64,000 nt of DNA from assembly GCA_910587485.1 (NCBI GenBank), contig CAJUKN010000011.1:1-64000 (forward strand). The letters are read 5' to 3'. Shown here piece after piece: positions 23,808 through 32,704 of the stretch. The position numbers were made by a program, and so were the translations under genes. The DNA is from an uncultured Lachnospira sp. Lineage in GTDB: Bacteria; Bacillota; Clostridia; Lachnospirales; Lachnospiraceae. The notes below the pieces were generated by a model. The model was given only the letters and a program-made list of their open reading frames with translations. It made no database searches and was not told the DNA's origin. Within the stretch, counting starts at the first letter, position 1; each line of letters starts with the position of its first letter.

Positions 23808-25100
23808 ATGGAACAGTATATAATTAAAGGTGGTAATCCGTTGAATGGGAGGGTTTCGATAGGTGGTGCAAAGAATGCTGCCTTAGGTATCCTTGCAGCA
23901 GCAATTATGACAGATGAAACTGTTACTATAGAGAATGTGCCTAATGTTCGAGATACTAGAGTATTACTCCAAGCAATTGAAGGAATAGGAGCAAAGGTTA
24001 AATATGTTTATAATAATTCTGTTCAGATTAATGGCGGCAGCATTTGTGATATGAATGTCGATTATGAATACATTAAGAAAATTAGAGCCTCTTATTATCT
24101 TTTAGGTGCGTTGCTTGGCAAATATAAAAAATCAGAAGTGGCATTGCCCGGTGGTTGTAATATAGGCAGCAGACCTATAGACCAACACATTAAAGGATTT
24201 AAGGCGTTGGGAGTGGACGTTGATATCAGTCATGGAAAGATATTTGCAAAGGCAGATAAATTAGCTGGTGGTCATGTTTATTTTGATATGGTAACAGTTG
24301 GTGGTACGATTAATTTAATGCTTGCTGCATGTTTGGCAGATGGTGATACAATTCTTGAAAATGCGGCAAAAGAACCACATATTGTTGATGTTGCCAATTT
24401 TCTTAATGCAATGGGAGCAAATATAAAAGGGGCTGGTACAGATGTTATAAGAATAAGAGGGGTAAACCGTTTACATGGCACAACCTATTCTATTATTCCA
24501 GACCAGATTGAGGCTGGAACATTTATGTTTGCAGCAGCTTGCACAAGAGGAGACGTTGTTGTACAGGACGTTATTCCAAAACATTTGGAGTCCATTTCTG
24601 CTAAGTTAATTGAAGTTGGTTGTCAGGTGATTGAAGGGGACGATTGGGTACGTGTTATAGGATGTGAGAATTTAAAAAGTACCAATGTCAAAACCTTGCC
24701 ATATCCCGGTTTTCCAACAGATATGCAACCACAGATGGCAGCGGTGCTTGCATTGGCAGATGGAACAAGTATGGTGACAGAAAGTATATTTGAAAATCGA
24801 TTTAAATATGTAGATGAACTTAACAGAATGGGTTGTAAAATAAAAGTTGAAGGAAATACAGCTTATATTGAAGGAATTGAGCAAATGAGTGGAACACAGA
24901 TGGCGGCACCCGATTTAAGGGCAGGTGCAGCGCTTGTTATAGCGGCGTTGTCTGCTGATGGTGTATCCGAGATAGAAGATATTGAATATATCCAGCGTGG
25001 CTATGAAGATTTTGATGGAAAATTAAAAACATTGGGAGCTGTTATTGAGCGTGTAGATTCAGAACGAGATGCACAGAAAGTAAAATTGAAAATTGGGTGA
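23808..25100 (+). CDS. murA: UDP-N-acetylglucosamine 1-carboxyvinyltransferase
   Basis: MurA transfers enolpyruvate from PEP to UDP-GlcNAc, the committed step of peptidoglycan synthesis and the target of fosfomycin. The 430-residue length is typical. Features include the N-terminal GNPLNGRVSIGGAKNAAL with the conserved lysine, RASYYLLGALLGKYKKSEVALPGGCNIGSRPIDQH with the active-site cysteine (in PGGCNIG), and PYPGFPTDMQPQMAA. The start follows GAGGTGTGTC. Firmicutes often carry two paralogues; only this one is in the window, so I cannot say which type it is. A terminator follows at 25107. Confidence 0.96.
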   Translation: MEQYIIKGGNPLNGRVSIGGAKNAALGILAAAIMTDETVTIENVPNVRDTRVLLQAIEGIGAKVKYVYNNSVQINGGSICDMNVDYEYIKKIRASYYLLGALLGKYKKSEVALPGGCNIGSRPIDQHIKGFKALGVDVDISHGKIFAKADKLAGGHVYFDMVTVGGTINLMLAACLADGDTILENAAKEPHIVDVANFLNAMGANIKGAGTDVIRIRGVNRLHGTTYSIIPDQIEAGTFMFAAACTRGDVVVQDVIPKHLESISAKLIEVGCQVIEGDDWVRVIGCENLKSTNVKTLPYPGFPTDMQPQMAAVLALADGTSMVTESIFENRFKYVDELNRMGCKIKVEGNTAYIEGIEQMSGTQMAAPDLRAGAALVIAALSADGVSEIEDIEYIQRGYEDFDGKLKTLGAVIERVDSERDAQKVKLKIG

Positions 25101-25106
25101 TAGGAT

Positions 25107-25158
25107 AAGCTGTTGCAAAATGGAAAGGTTAAAAATTCTTTTTGTAACAGTTTTTTCT
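25107..25158 (+). terminator. Terminator of murA
   Basis: AAGCTGTTGCAAAA and TTTTGTAACAGTT pair as a 13-bp stem with a G-U, followed by TTTTTTCTTT. It lies 7 bp after the stop codon. Confidence 0.8.
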
Positions 25159-25280
25159 TTATTATAAAATTGTTTTTATTAAAATTTAATATCAGTTTTT
25201 CAATTTTTTATTGAATAAACTATAAGAAGAATTTAAAATTTTGACAAGCATATTTTTACCAAAACAATGAAAGGGAAATT

Positions 25281-26792
25281 ATGAAATTAAAAAGTAAAAT
25301 CGTAGTGGCATTTTGTATAATGGTTATTTTGCCAACGGTGACATTTGCAATTTTATCAACAGGCATTTTTCAATATAAATCATTATCAATACAACAGTTA
25401 TATGATGTTGACTGGAATGTCAACCTAAATTCTTTTGATTCTTCAGCAGCACTTATGGGAAGAATAATGGAGCGGATATATCAAGATATGAAAGAAATTG
25501 CAGATAATATGCCAGAAAAATATAATGATATAAGATTTTTAGAAGAAATAAATAAGGAGCTTGAAAAAAAATCAACACAAATTGTAGTGAAAAAAGAAGA
25601 TACCATTACATATAAATCAAACAATATTAGCGTAGACGTTTTAAATGAATTGATTAATATATATGATGTAGACACCAATGATGCATTATCCGATGTCAGT
25701 GTATATAAAGGTGATGAATATCAATGTTTTATACGTTGTATACAATTTAGCAATGACAATAATGAGGAAATTTCTGTTTACTTAATTACATCACTTAAAC
25801 AAAGTATTCCTCAAATCAAAGGATTTGCAACAGAAATAATCATACTGGGACTGATTGTTATTGCTATTACCAGTGTTGTTTTAATGATATGGATATATAA
25901 TTCTATTTTTAGACCTATTGAAAAATTACGATTGGCGACCAATAATATTAAGCAAGGCAATTATGACTTTGAGATGCCGAAAGCTTCAAAAGATGAAATT
26001 GGTGATGTATTTCGAGATTTTGAAGAAATGAGAATTATTTTAAAGAATACATCAGAGCAAAAAGTTATTTCAGACAAGGAAGAAAAAGAGCTGATACGCA
26101 ATATTTCCCATGATTTAAAAACTCCAATTACTGCAGTAAAGGGATATGTTGAAGGTATTTTAGACGGGGTGGCAGATACACCTGAGAAGCAAAAAAAATA
26201 TTTAATGACCATTGCTAATAAAGCAAATGATATGGATAAACTAATTGATGAACTTACAATTTATTCAAGACTTGGAAGTAATCGAGTTCAATATTTATTT
26301 AAAAAGATTTGTGTTGCAGATTATTTTAATGAGTATTGTGATGAGATATCAATGGATTTAGAATCTCAAGATATTTTACTTGAATATAATTGTCATCAAT
26401 GTGATAATGTATATATCATAGCAGATGCTGAACAATTAAAGCGTGTTGTAAACAATATTATAAGTAATTCCGTAAAATATATGTGTCCAGACAGAAAAGG
26501 CATAATTAATATTGATATTTTTGATGAGGAGGTATATGTACATATCATTATGAAGGATAATGGTAAAGGAATAGGAATCAATGATTTATCACATATATTT
26601 GAAAGGTTTTACCGTACAGATTCGTCCCGTAACAGCAAACAGGGAGGAAGTGGTATAGGATTGGCTATTGTAAAAAAGATTATTGAAGACCATAGAGGAA
26701 AAATATGGGCTGAAAGCGTTGAAGGAAAAGGAACGACAATGCACATATGTCTTAAAAAAGATATTGATAACAGCACATATCTTACTATATAA
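25281..26792 (+). CDS. Membrane sensor histidine kinase with HAMP domain
   Basis: This 503-residue kinase senses an extracellular signal and phosphorylates the response regulator encoded next. Two membrane segments (about 8-26 and 184-206) flank a roughly 155-residue sensor region. A HAMP segment follows, then the phosphoacceptor helix with the catalytic histidine in IRNISHDLKTPITAVKG. The ATPase domain has NNIISNSVKYM, DNGKGIG, FERFYRTD and GGSGIGLAIVKKI. All catalytic motifs are present. The start follows GAAAGGGAAATT. The signal is unknown. The kinase gene precedes its regulator gene, with 54 bp between them. Confidence 0.93.
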   Translation: MKLKSKIVVAFCIMVILPTVTFAILSTGIFQYKSLSIQQLYDVDWNVNLNSFDSSAALMGRIMERIYQDMKEIADNMPEKYNDIRFLEEINKELEKKSTQIVVKKEDTITYKSNNISVDVLNELINIYDVDTNDALSDVSVYKGDEYQCFIRCIQFSNDNNEEISVYLITSLKQSIPQIKGFATEIIILGLIVIAITSVVLMIWIYNSIFRPIEKLRLATNNIKQGNYDFEMPKASKDEIGDVFRDFEEMRIILKNTSEQKVISDKEEKELIRNISHDLKTPITAVKGYVEGILDGVADTPEKQKKYLMTIANKANDMDKLIDELTIYSRLGSNRVQYLFKKICVADYFNEYCDEISMDLESQDILLEYNCHQCDNVYIIADAEQLKRVVNNIISNSVKYMCPDRKGIINIDIFDEEVYVHIIMKDNGKGIGINDLSHIFERFYRTDSSRNSKQGGSGIGLAIVKKIIEDHRGKIWAESVEGKGTTMHICLKKDIDNSTYLTI

Positions 26793-26846
26793 AGAATTTG
26801 TAAAGTTGCTTAGAGAAAAAATTGCAGAAAGAAGAGGAAAGAGTAT

Positions 26847-27536
26847 ATGAGCAGAGTTTTAATAGTAGAAGATGAGGAGATTATCGCTGAACTTGAAAAA
26901 GATTATCTTGAGTTGAGCGGATTTGAAGTGGATGTTTTGCCAGACGGTGAGGCAGGTTTAAAAGCGGCATTGGATAATAATTATGATATATGTATATTGG
27001 ATGTTATGCTACCGGGTATAGATGGTTATGAGATATGCAAACAGGTAAGAGAAGTTAAAAATATGCCAATTATTATGGTTTCAGCAAAGAAGGAAGATAT
27101 TGACAAGATACGCGGATTAGGCGTGGGTGCTGATGATTATATGACAAAACCATTTAGTCCAAGTGAGCTTGTGGCGAGAGTAAAAGCGCATCTTGCCAGA
27201 TATGACAGGCTTGTAAGCAGCGCAAAAGAGGCAAATGAAATTATTGAAATACGTGGAATCAAGATTGATAAAACAGCACGAAGAGTATTTGTCAATGGAG
27301 AGGAAAAAATCTTTACAACAAAAGAATTTGATTTATTGACATTTCTTGCAAGTAATCCAAACCATGTATTTACAAAAGATGAATTGTTTAAGGAAATTTG
27401 GGATATGGAATCTATTGGCGATATTGCGACAGTGACTGTTCATATTAAAAAGATTCGGGAAAAAATTGAGTATGATACATCAAAGCCACAATATATTGAA
27501 ACAATATGGGGAGTAGGGTATCGATTTAAGATGTGA
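26847..27536 (+). CDS. OmpR/PhoB-family response regulator
   Basis: This 229-residue regulator has an N-terminal receiver domain (acidic pocket VEDEEII, phosphoacceptor aspartate in CILDVMLPGIDG, conserved lysine in MTKPFSP) and a C-terminal winged helix (FTTKEFDLLTFLASNPNHVFTKDELFKEIWD and TVHIKKIREKIEYDTSKPQYIETIWGVGYRF). It lies downstream of the histidine kinase on the same strand and surely forms the cognate pair. The target genes are not evident. The start follows GAGGAAAGAGT. Confidence 0.95.
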   Translation: MSRVLIVEDEEIIAELEKDYLELSGFEVDVLPDGEAGLKAALDNNYDICILDVMLPGIDGYEICKQVREVKNMPIIMVSAKKEDIDKIRGLGVGADDYMTKPFSPSELVARVKAHLARYDRLVSSAKEANEIIEIRGIKIDKTARRVFVNGEEKIFTTKEFDLLTFLASNPNHVFTKDELFKEIWDMESIGDIATVTVHIKKIREKIEYDTSKPQYIETIWGVGYRFKM

Positions 27537-27570
27537 TGCACAAATAAAATAAAGGAAGGGAATAAAGATT

Positions 27571-27807
27571 ACGTCAACATTGGAAAAAACTATAGATTTA
27601 TTAAATACTCTGCCAGAAAGTCAAATAGAGACAATATATAGTTTTGTGCAATTTCTTAGTTTACAACAAAATACAGTAAAATCAGTAGATACAGAATCGT
27701 TAGATGATATTTTTAATAATATTGTGGGGGTTTTAACAGATACAGGAAAGACCTTAGAAGATTATAGGGATGAAAGGCTAAGAGACAGATATGAGATTAT
27801 TAATTGA
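27571..27807 (+). pseudogene. PIN-toxin-associated antitoxin with probable lost start codon
   Basis: The frame encodes about 79 residues (xSTLEKTIDLLNTLPESQIE...DYRDERLRDRYEIIN), resembling the small antitoxins paired with PIN toxins. There is no ATG. The position expected for the start, behind AAAGGAAGGG with a 10-nt gap, reads ACG (27571-27573), and TTG at 27580 is the only other candidate. A single T-to-C change at an ancestral ATG fits. The 3' end overlaps the PIN frame by 17 nt, the same overlap as in the intact pair at 57080-57096. Confidence 0.6.
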
Positions 27808-28024
27808 TACCAATGTGATTTTAGATATGGTTTTTAAGCAGAATGGTTGTGATATTGCTATGGAATTATTTCGTAGGGTTAAAAATTCAAAAACTAGTGC
27901 ATATATAACAGGAAAAAATAATAAAATGGATTATATTGTTACTAGCAATAAAAAAGATTATGCAGATACTTTAGTTCCAGTTTTAACACCAATAGAATGG
28001 ATAAAAATCATAAATAATATATAA
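27791..28024 (+). pseudogene. PIN-domain (VapC-like) toxin with internal in-frame deletion
   Basis: The 77-residue product has the PIN N-terminus RLLIDTNVILDMVFKQNGCD with the first catalytic aspartate, then passes from SKTSAYIT directly to GKNNKMDYIVTSNKKDY, the C-terminal part carrying the last acidic residues. The intact PIN protein at 56683-57096 has about 60 residues between these parts. The missing section includes the middle acidic ligands, so nuclease activity should be lost. The junction lies at about 27902-27913. Together with the altered start of its antitoxin, the pair looks dead. Confidence 0.75.
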
Positions 28025-28043
28025 CAGAATAAATAATGTAAAT

Positions 28044-28091
28044 TTTAGGGATTGTTGCAATATATTAATTTACTTTGCAGCAATCCCTAAA
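28044..28091. terminator. Bidirectional terminator
   Basis: TTTAGGGATTGTTGCAA and TTGCAGCAATCCCTAAA form a 17-position stem with one mismatch and a 14-nt loop, with A-rich and T-rich flanks on both sides. It separates the PIN remnant from the convergent repeat-protein gene. Confidence 0.85.
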
Positions 28092-28137
28092 AATAATAAA
28101 TAAAAATATCTGATTTGTAAATATTACAATAATAGTT

Positions 28138-29151
28138 TTACCAGCTTAATAGTGAAAAAAAAACAGTTGCAGCAATGTACATACAGCCAATAACAACACC
28201 AATACCTAATGAGATAGCGGCATTTCTTTTACTATTTTCAAATTTTTGATAGTTTCCTGCCTTATATGCGTTATTGCCTTCTATAATAAAAATCAACCCA
28301 ATTGCTCCTAAAATTTTACTAAATATAATAATACAAGCAATACTTAATACAATCCACATAGCAAAGTTTGGAAAGTTCATGTTGTTGACAAGATTTCCGT
28401 TGTAGTTATTGTTATAGCCATTATTGGAAGTATTGTTATTATATCCATTATTAGAAGCATTGTTATTATAGCCATTATTATAACCGTTGTTGTTGTAGCC
28501 ATTGTTATAGCCGCTATTATTGTAGCCATTGTTATAACCGTTATTATTATAGCCATTGTTATAACCGTTATTATTATAGCCATTGTTATAACCATTATTA
28601 TTATAGCCATTGTTGTAACCGTTATTATTATAGCCATTGTTGTAACCGTTATTATTATAGCCGTTATTATTGTAGCCATTGTTATAACCATTATTATTGT
28701 AGCCATTGTTATAACCGCTATTATTGTAGCCATTAGTATAACCATTATTATTGTAGCCATTGTTATAACCGTTATTGTTATAGTCATTATTATAACTATT
28801 ATTGTAGTCCTTACTATTGGTATTAGTATCATTTTGGCTAGTGGTATCGCTGTTTTCATTTGTATTGGTATTCATATTGCTTTGGCTATTTTCATAACTA
28901 TCCGTGTTGTTGTTATAGGCATCATCATTATCATTGCCATTGTTGTTATTATAATTATTGCTATAACCATTTTCATTTTGCCCATTATTATAATTGTTGT
29001 AATTGTCAGTAGTGATGCCATTACCATAATTATTATAGGCATTGTTGTTTTGTGCTTCTTGATTAGAAGAGTTTTCTATATTAGGATTGTAGTTATTATT
29101 GGTATCATTGCCATTATTATTATTGAATGGGTCTGAAGTATAATTATCCAT
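28138..29151 (-). CDS. Asn/Gly/Tyr-repeat protein with C-terminal dispanin-like membrane domain
   Basis: This 337-residue protein has a low-complexity N-terminal 250 residues rich in Asn, Tyr and Gly, including about a dozen 9-residue repeats of the form GYNNGYNNN (about residues 126-235). The C-terminal 80 residues have two hydrophobic segments (FAMWIVLSIACIIIFSKIL and AAISLGIGVVIGCMYIAATVF) joined by NNAYKAGNYQKFENSKRN. That two-helix layout resembles CD225/dispanin-type bacterial proteins; this resemblance is from memory of the pattern. The tail should be cytoplasmic or surface exposed depending on topology. The repeats are encoded by a 27-nt minisatellite, so length variation is likely. 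The start follows GGAGGAAAAT. Function unknown. Confidence 0.75.
   Translation of the reverse strand: MDNYTSDPFNNNNGNDTNNNYNPNIENSSNQEAQNNNAYNNYGNGITTDNYNNYNNGQNENGYSNNYNNNNGNDNDDAYNNNTDSYENSQSNMNTNTNENSDTTSQNDTNTNSKDYNNSYNNDYNNNGYNNGYNNNGYTNGYNNSGYNNGYNNNGYNNGYNNNGYNNNGYNNGYNNNGYNNGYNNNGYNNGYNNNGYNNGYNNNGYNNGYNNSGYNNGYNNNGYNNGYNNNASNNGYNNNTSNNGYNNNYNGNLVNNMNFPNFAMWIVLSIACIIIFSKILGAIGLIFIIEGNNAYKAGNYQKFENSKRNAAISLGIGVVIGCMYIAATVFFSLLSW
28446..28773 (-). repeat. 27-nt minisatellite encoding GYNNGYNNN
   Basis: About twelve near-identical tandem copies of a 27-nt unit (on the forward strand, CCATTGTTATAACC then GTTATTATTATAG) lie within the coding region. Because the unit is a multiple of three, slippage would change protein length without shifting the frame. 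Confidence 0.85.
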
Positions 29152-29379
29152 ATTTTCCTCCTTTTTCTTTATTTTTTATGTGGTAAAACGATAACAATTA
29201 AGGTTGTAAAGCCATCAAAAGAACTGTTATTTAAAGTTTTTTGTGATAAACTTAGAACAGTAACAAATTGTTATGTATGATTAAGATATTCCTTAACCCT
29301 GTAAATAAGAATATAATAAAAATTAGATATGAAGTCAAGTAAATTTAGGAAAGGTGTGCGAAATCGCAAGTGAATATTT

Positions 29380-30063
29380 ATGAAAATAGCATATGAAGAT
29401 AACTTTATAATTATTGTGGATAAACCTTCTGGACAATTGGTTCAAAGTGGAAAAAACTTTGATATGGATTTGACAAGTGAGGTTTTAAATTATAGAAAAC
29501 AAAAGAAAGAAACACCATATGCCGCTGTAATTAATCGTTTAGACAGACCTGTAAGTGGGCTGGTATTGTTTGCCAAAGATAAAAAAAGTGCAGCAAAATA
29601 TAGTAAAATACTTGGACAGCAGGGGATAAATAAACATTATATCTGTGCTGTTTGTGGATATGTACAGCCTCAAACAGGCACGATGGTGGATTATTTGCTA
29701 AAAGATGCAAAAGAAAATTGTTCAAAAGTGGTTAGGGCGGATAAGTCTGGTGCAAAAAAAGCAGAGTTAAACTATCGTGTGATAAATTATCATTCTGATT
29801 GGAATTGTACTTTTTTAGATGTTGAGTTAATTACAGGAAGGCATCATCAGATAAGAACACAGTTTTCGTCAAGAGGGCATGTTCTTGCAGGCGATTATAA
29901 GTATTTAACAGTTGATAAGGAAAATAAAGAAACTTGTGCATTTCTTGCAGAAAAATTAAATTTGAAAAAAAATGAGATTGCTTTATGTGCTTATTCTATT
30001 GAAATTTTTGGGAATCTATATAAGACAAATCCAGATTGGGCAAAATATATTACCAGTAATTGA
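29380..30063 (+). CDS. RluA-family pseudouridine synthase
   Basis: This 227-residue enzyme isomerises uridine to pseudouridine in RNA. The family core is present: VDKPSGQLVQ, the catalytic aspartate in INRLDRPVSGLVLFAK (the family usually has HRLDR, here NRLDR), NKHYICAVCG, and the C-terminal ELITGRHHQIRTQFSSRGHVLAGDYKY. It lacks an N-terminal S4 domain, so it is one of the short RluA-type enzymes. The target RNA and position cannot be inferred. The ATG at 29380 has no strong ribosome site. Confidence 0.9.
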   Translation: MKIAYEDNFIIIVDKPSGQLVQSGKNFDMDLTSEVLNYRKQKKETPYAAVINRLDRPVSGLVLFAKDKKSAAKYSKILGQQGINKHYICAVCGYVQPQTGTMVDYLLKDAKENCSKVVRADKSGAKKAELNYRVINYHSDWNCTFLDVELITGRHHQIRTQFSSRGHVLAGDYKYLTVDKENKETCAFLAEKLNLKKNEIALCAYSIEIFGNLYKTNPDWAKYITSN

Positions 30064-30140
30064 ATAAATTGGTGCAATTTAGAGATAATAATTCCAGATA
30101 TTTATTATAGAAATTGATAATTGTGTCTGGAGGTGAGATT

Positions 30141-31238
30141 ATGCAGGAAGTTTGGACTATAAAGCAAAAATTTTTATTTATCAGTGGAAGTTTTGCAATA
30201 GCTGTTTCAATATTCTTGGGGTTTAAATATGTATTTCCATTAATTTCACCATTTGTTATAGCTTATATTATTGCGCTTGCAATTGAAAAACCAGTTAATA
30301 AATTATCGAAATTGTTTCGTGGAAAAAAACATCCTGCTTCAACAATTATTGTTGTTCTTTTGGCTATTGTTATATTTGTGGCATTAGCTGCTTTATTCTA
30401 TGCAGTTTTTAAAGAAGTTAAAAATTTTTTTGTCAATTATCAATATAATATGGTGGTTGTAAAACAGACTGCTGCCAAGATATGTTTTAATTTGGACGGA
30501 ATGTTTGGATTAAGAGAAGGGTGTTGTATGGACGCCTTAGAGATGTGTACAAGATATATAGAAAAAGCTTTTAATGAAAATGCAAGTTCTGCCGTAGTAA
30601 ATCGAGTTGCGGAGATTTCGTTACCTGCAATTGTAAAAATTGCAGTATTTATTGGCGGTGTCTTTGTATCATTTATTTCTGTTATTTATCTTTCGGATAA
30701 GTTAGACGTTATAAGGGATTGGTGTAACAGTACTCATTTTCGGGAAGAAATATTAGCAGTTACTTCTAGTTTAAAACAGTTGATGAGTGTATATTATCGC
30801 ATTGAACTTTTAATTACAATAATTAATATTGTAGTGTTGACAGTGGGATTTTTTATTATAGGCAATTCGTATGCGATTGTTTTAGGTGTTGTAATTGGCA
30901 TTTTAGATATGCTTCCTGTTTTTGGAACAGGTACTGTTTTAATTCCATGGCTGCTTTTTGACCTTGCATGCGGCAATACATTTTCAGCGATTGTCCTTTT
31001 ATTTGTGTATGCTGTCACTTGGCTTGTTCGTGAGATTATGGAGAGTAAATGTGTGGGAGACCGTGTGGGAATTTCGCCGCTCGTTATGTTAATTATTATC
31101 TTTGTTGGTATTTTAGTTTATGGCGTTATGGGATTTATTTTGGGACCTGTATCGTATTGTATGGCAAAAGCCTTAATACTCTACTTGAAAACAGTCATTG
31201 GACGTGGTACACTAAATGACAAAAAGAACTTTGAGTAG
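30141..31238 (+). CDS. AI-2E/YtvI-like integral membrane protein
   Basis: This 365-residue protein has an N-terminal pair of membrane helices (FLFISGSFAIAVSIFLGFKY), a cytoplasmic central stretch (about 120-190) and a C-terminal block of hydrophobic segments (from about 200) of the AI-2E exporter superfamily, including VIGILDMLPVFGTGTVLIPW. Within Clostridia the best match in style is the sporulation protein YtvI. Its role in transport is not established. The ATG at 30141 follows GGAGGTGAG; an upstream TTG lacks a ribosome site. It sits 14 bp ahead of proS. Confidence 0.8.
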   Translation: MQEVWTIKQKFLFISGSFAIAVSIFLGFKYVFPLISPFVIAYIIALAIEKPVNKLSKLFRGKKHPASTIIVVLLAIVIFVALAALFYAVFKEVKNFFVNYQYNMVVVKQTAAKICFNLDGMFGLREGCCMDALEMCTRYIEKAFNENASSAVVNRVAEISLPAIVKIAVFIGGVFVSFISVIYLSDKLDVIRDWCNSTHFREEILAVTSSLKQLMSVYYRIELLITIINIVVLTVGFFIIGNSYAIVLGVVIGILDMLPVFGTGTVLIPWLLFDLACGNTFSAIVLLFVYAVTWLVREIMESKCVGDRVGISPLVMLIIIFVGILVYGVMGFILGPVSYCMAKALILYLKTVIGRGTLNDKKNFE

Positions 31239-31252
31239 AAGTGAGGATAATT

Positions 31253-32692
31253 ATGGCAGGAGATAAAAAATTAGTTGAAGCAATTACTTCAATGAGTGAT
31301 GATTTTGCACAGTGGTATACGGATGTTGTTAAAAAGGCAGAGCTTATGGGTTATTCAAGCGTAAAAGGCTGTATGATATTTAAGCCGGCAGGATATGCTT
31401 TGTGGGAGAATATACAAAAAGAATTGGATAGAAGATTTAAAGAAACAGGTGTAGAAAATGTTTATATGCCTATGTTTATTCCAGAAAGTCTCCTTGAAAA
31501 AGAAAAAGACCATGTGGAAGGATTTGCGCCAGAAGTTGCATGGGTAACACAGGGCGGATTAAATAAACTTCAGGAAAAAATGTGTGTAAGACCAACTTCT
31601 GAGACATTATTTTGCGATTTTTATAAAGATGAAATTCAGTCATACAGGGATTTGCCAAAGGTATATAATCAATGGTGTTCCGTTGTAAGATGGGAGAAGG
31701 AGACAAGACCATTTTTACGTTCACGCGAATTTTTATGGCAGGAAGGTCATACGGCACATGCCACAGCAAAGGAAGCAGAAGAACGCACACAGCAGATGTT
31801 AAATGTATATGCAGACTTTTGTGAGGAAGTTCTTGCGATACCAGTTGTTAAAGGTCGTAAGACAGATAAGGAGAAGTTTGCTGGAGCAAAAGCTACATAC
31901 ACAATTGAGGCACTTATGCACGATGGCAAAGCATTGCAGTCTGGCACAAGCCATGATTTTGGAGATGGTTTTGCAAAGGCGTTTGGCATACAATATACAG
32001 ATACAGACAATACATTGAAATATGTTCATCAAACTTCATGGGGACTGTCAACACGTATTATTGGCGCTATTATTATGGCACATGGAGATGACAGCGGTCT
32101 TGTGCTTCCTCCAAGAATTGCACCTATACAAGCAGCAGTAATACCAATTATGCAAAAAAAGGAAGGCGTTTTAGACAAGGCATTAGAGGTAAAGGAACAG
32201 CTTATAAAAGCCGGATTGCGAACAAAGATTGATGACAGTGACAAAAATCCGGGCTGGAAGTTTGCAGAGCAAGAAATGAGAGGAATACCAGTACGAGTTG
32301 AGATGGGTCCTAGAGATATTGAAGCAGGACAAGCTATCGTTGTACGAAGAGATACAAGAGAAAAGATTACGGTTGCAATAGAGGAATTAGCAGATAAGAT
32401 TAAGGATATTCTTGAAGTTATCCAAAAAGATATGTTTGAGAAAGCAAAGATACATCGAGATGAACATACATATGTTGCGACAAACTATGAGGAATTTAAA
32501 GATGCTGTTGCAAATAAGGCTGGATTTATAAAAGCAATGTGGTGTGGCAGCAGAGAGTGTGAAGATAAGATTAAGGAGGATACGACAGCTACTTCAAGGT
32601 GTATGCCATTTGAACAAGAAAAGCTGTCAGATGTGTGTGTTTGCTGTGGTAAGCCAGCAAAGAGCATGGTATATTGGGGCAAGGCATACTAA
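31253..32692 (+). CDS. proS: Prolyl-tRNA synthetase, type 3 (archaeal/eukaryotic-like)
   Basis: This 479-residue class II synthetase charges tRNA-Pro. The N-terminal MAGDKKLVEAITSMSDDFAQWY, motif 2 region (VVRWEKETRPFLRSREFLWQEGHTAHA), motif 3-like HQTSWGLSTRIIGAIIMAHGDDSGLVLPP and the C-terminal anticodon domain are typical. The C-terminal cysteines (WCGSRECEDK, CVCCGKPA) fit the zinc-like domain of this shorter type, which lacks the editing insertion of the bacterial long form. The ATG at 31253 follows GTGAGG. It is coupled to the upstream permease and followed by the CCA transferase gene 13 bp later. Confidence 0.96.
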   Translation: MAGDKKLVEAITSMSDDFAQWYTDVVKKAELMGYSSVKGCMIFKPAGYALWENIQKELDRRFKETGVENVYMPMFIPESLLEKEKDHVEGFAPEVAWVTQGGLNKLQEKMCVRPTSETLFCDFYKDEIQSYRDLPKVYNQWCSVVRWEKETRPFLRSREFLWQEGHTAHATAKEAEERTQQMLNVYADFCEEVLAIPVVKGRKTDKEKFAGAKATYTIEALMHDGKALQSGTSHDFGDGFAKAFGIQYTDTDNTLKYVHQTSWGLSTRIIGAIIMAHGDDSGLVLPPRIAPIQAAVIPIMQKKEGVLDKALEVKEQLIKAGLRTKIDDSDKNPGWKFAEQEMRGIPVRVEMGPRDIEAGQAIVVRRDTREKITVAIEELADKIKDILEVIQKDMFEKAKIHRDEHTYVATNYEEFKDAVANKAGFIKAMWCGSRECEDKIKEDTTATSRCMPFEQEKLSDVCVCCGKPAKSMVYWGKAY

Positions 32693-32704
32693 ATAAATAA
32701 TGAT

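Noticed and set aside
28446..28773. Possible CRISPR array
   Set aside because: The 27-nt repeats are contiguous, in frame and have no spacers; they encode GYNNGYNNN in a protein.
28377..29136. Two long ORFs overlapping the repeat-protein gene
   Set aside because: They arise from the 27-nt repeat read in other frames and have only Ile/Thr/Val-rich sequence. The 337-residue frame has the ribosome site and membrane domain.
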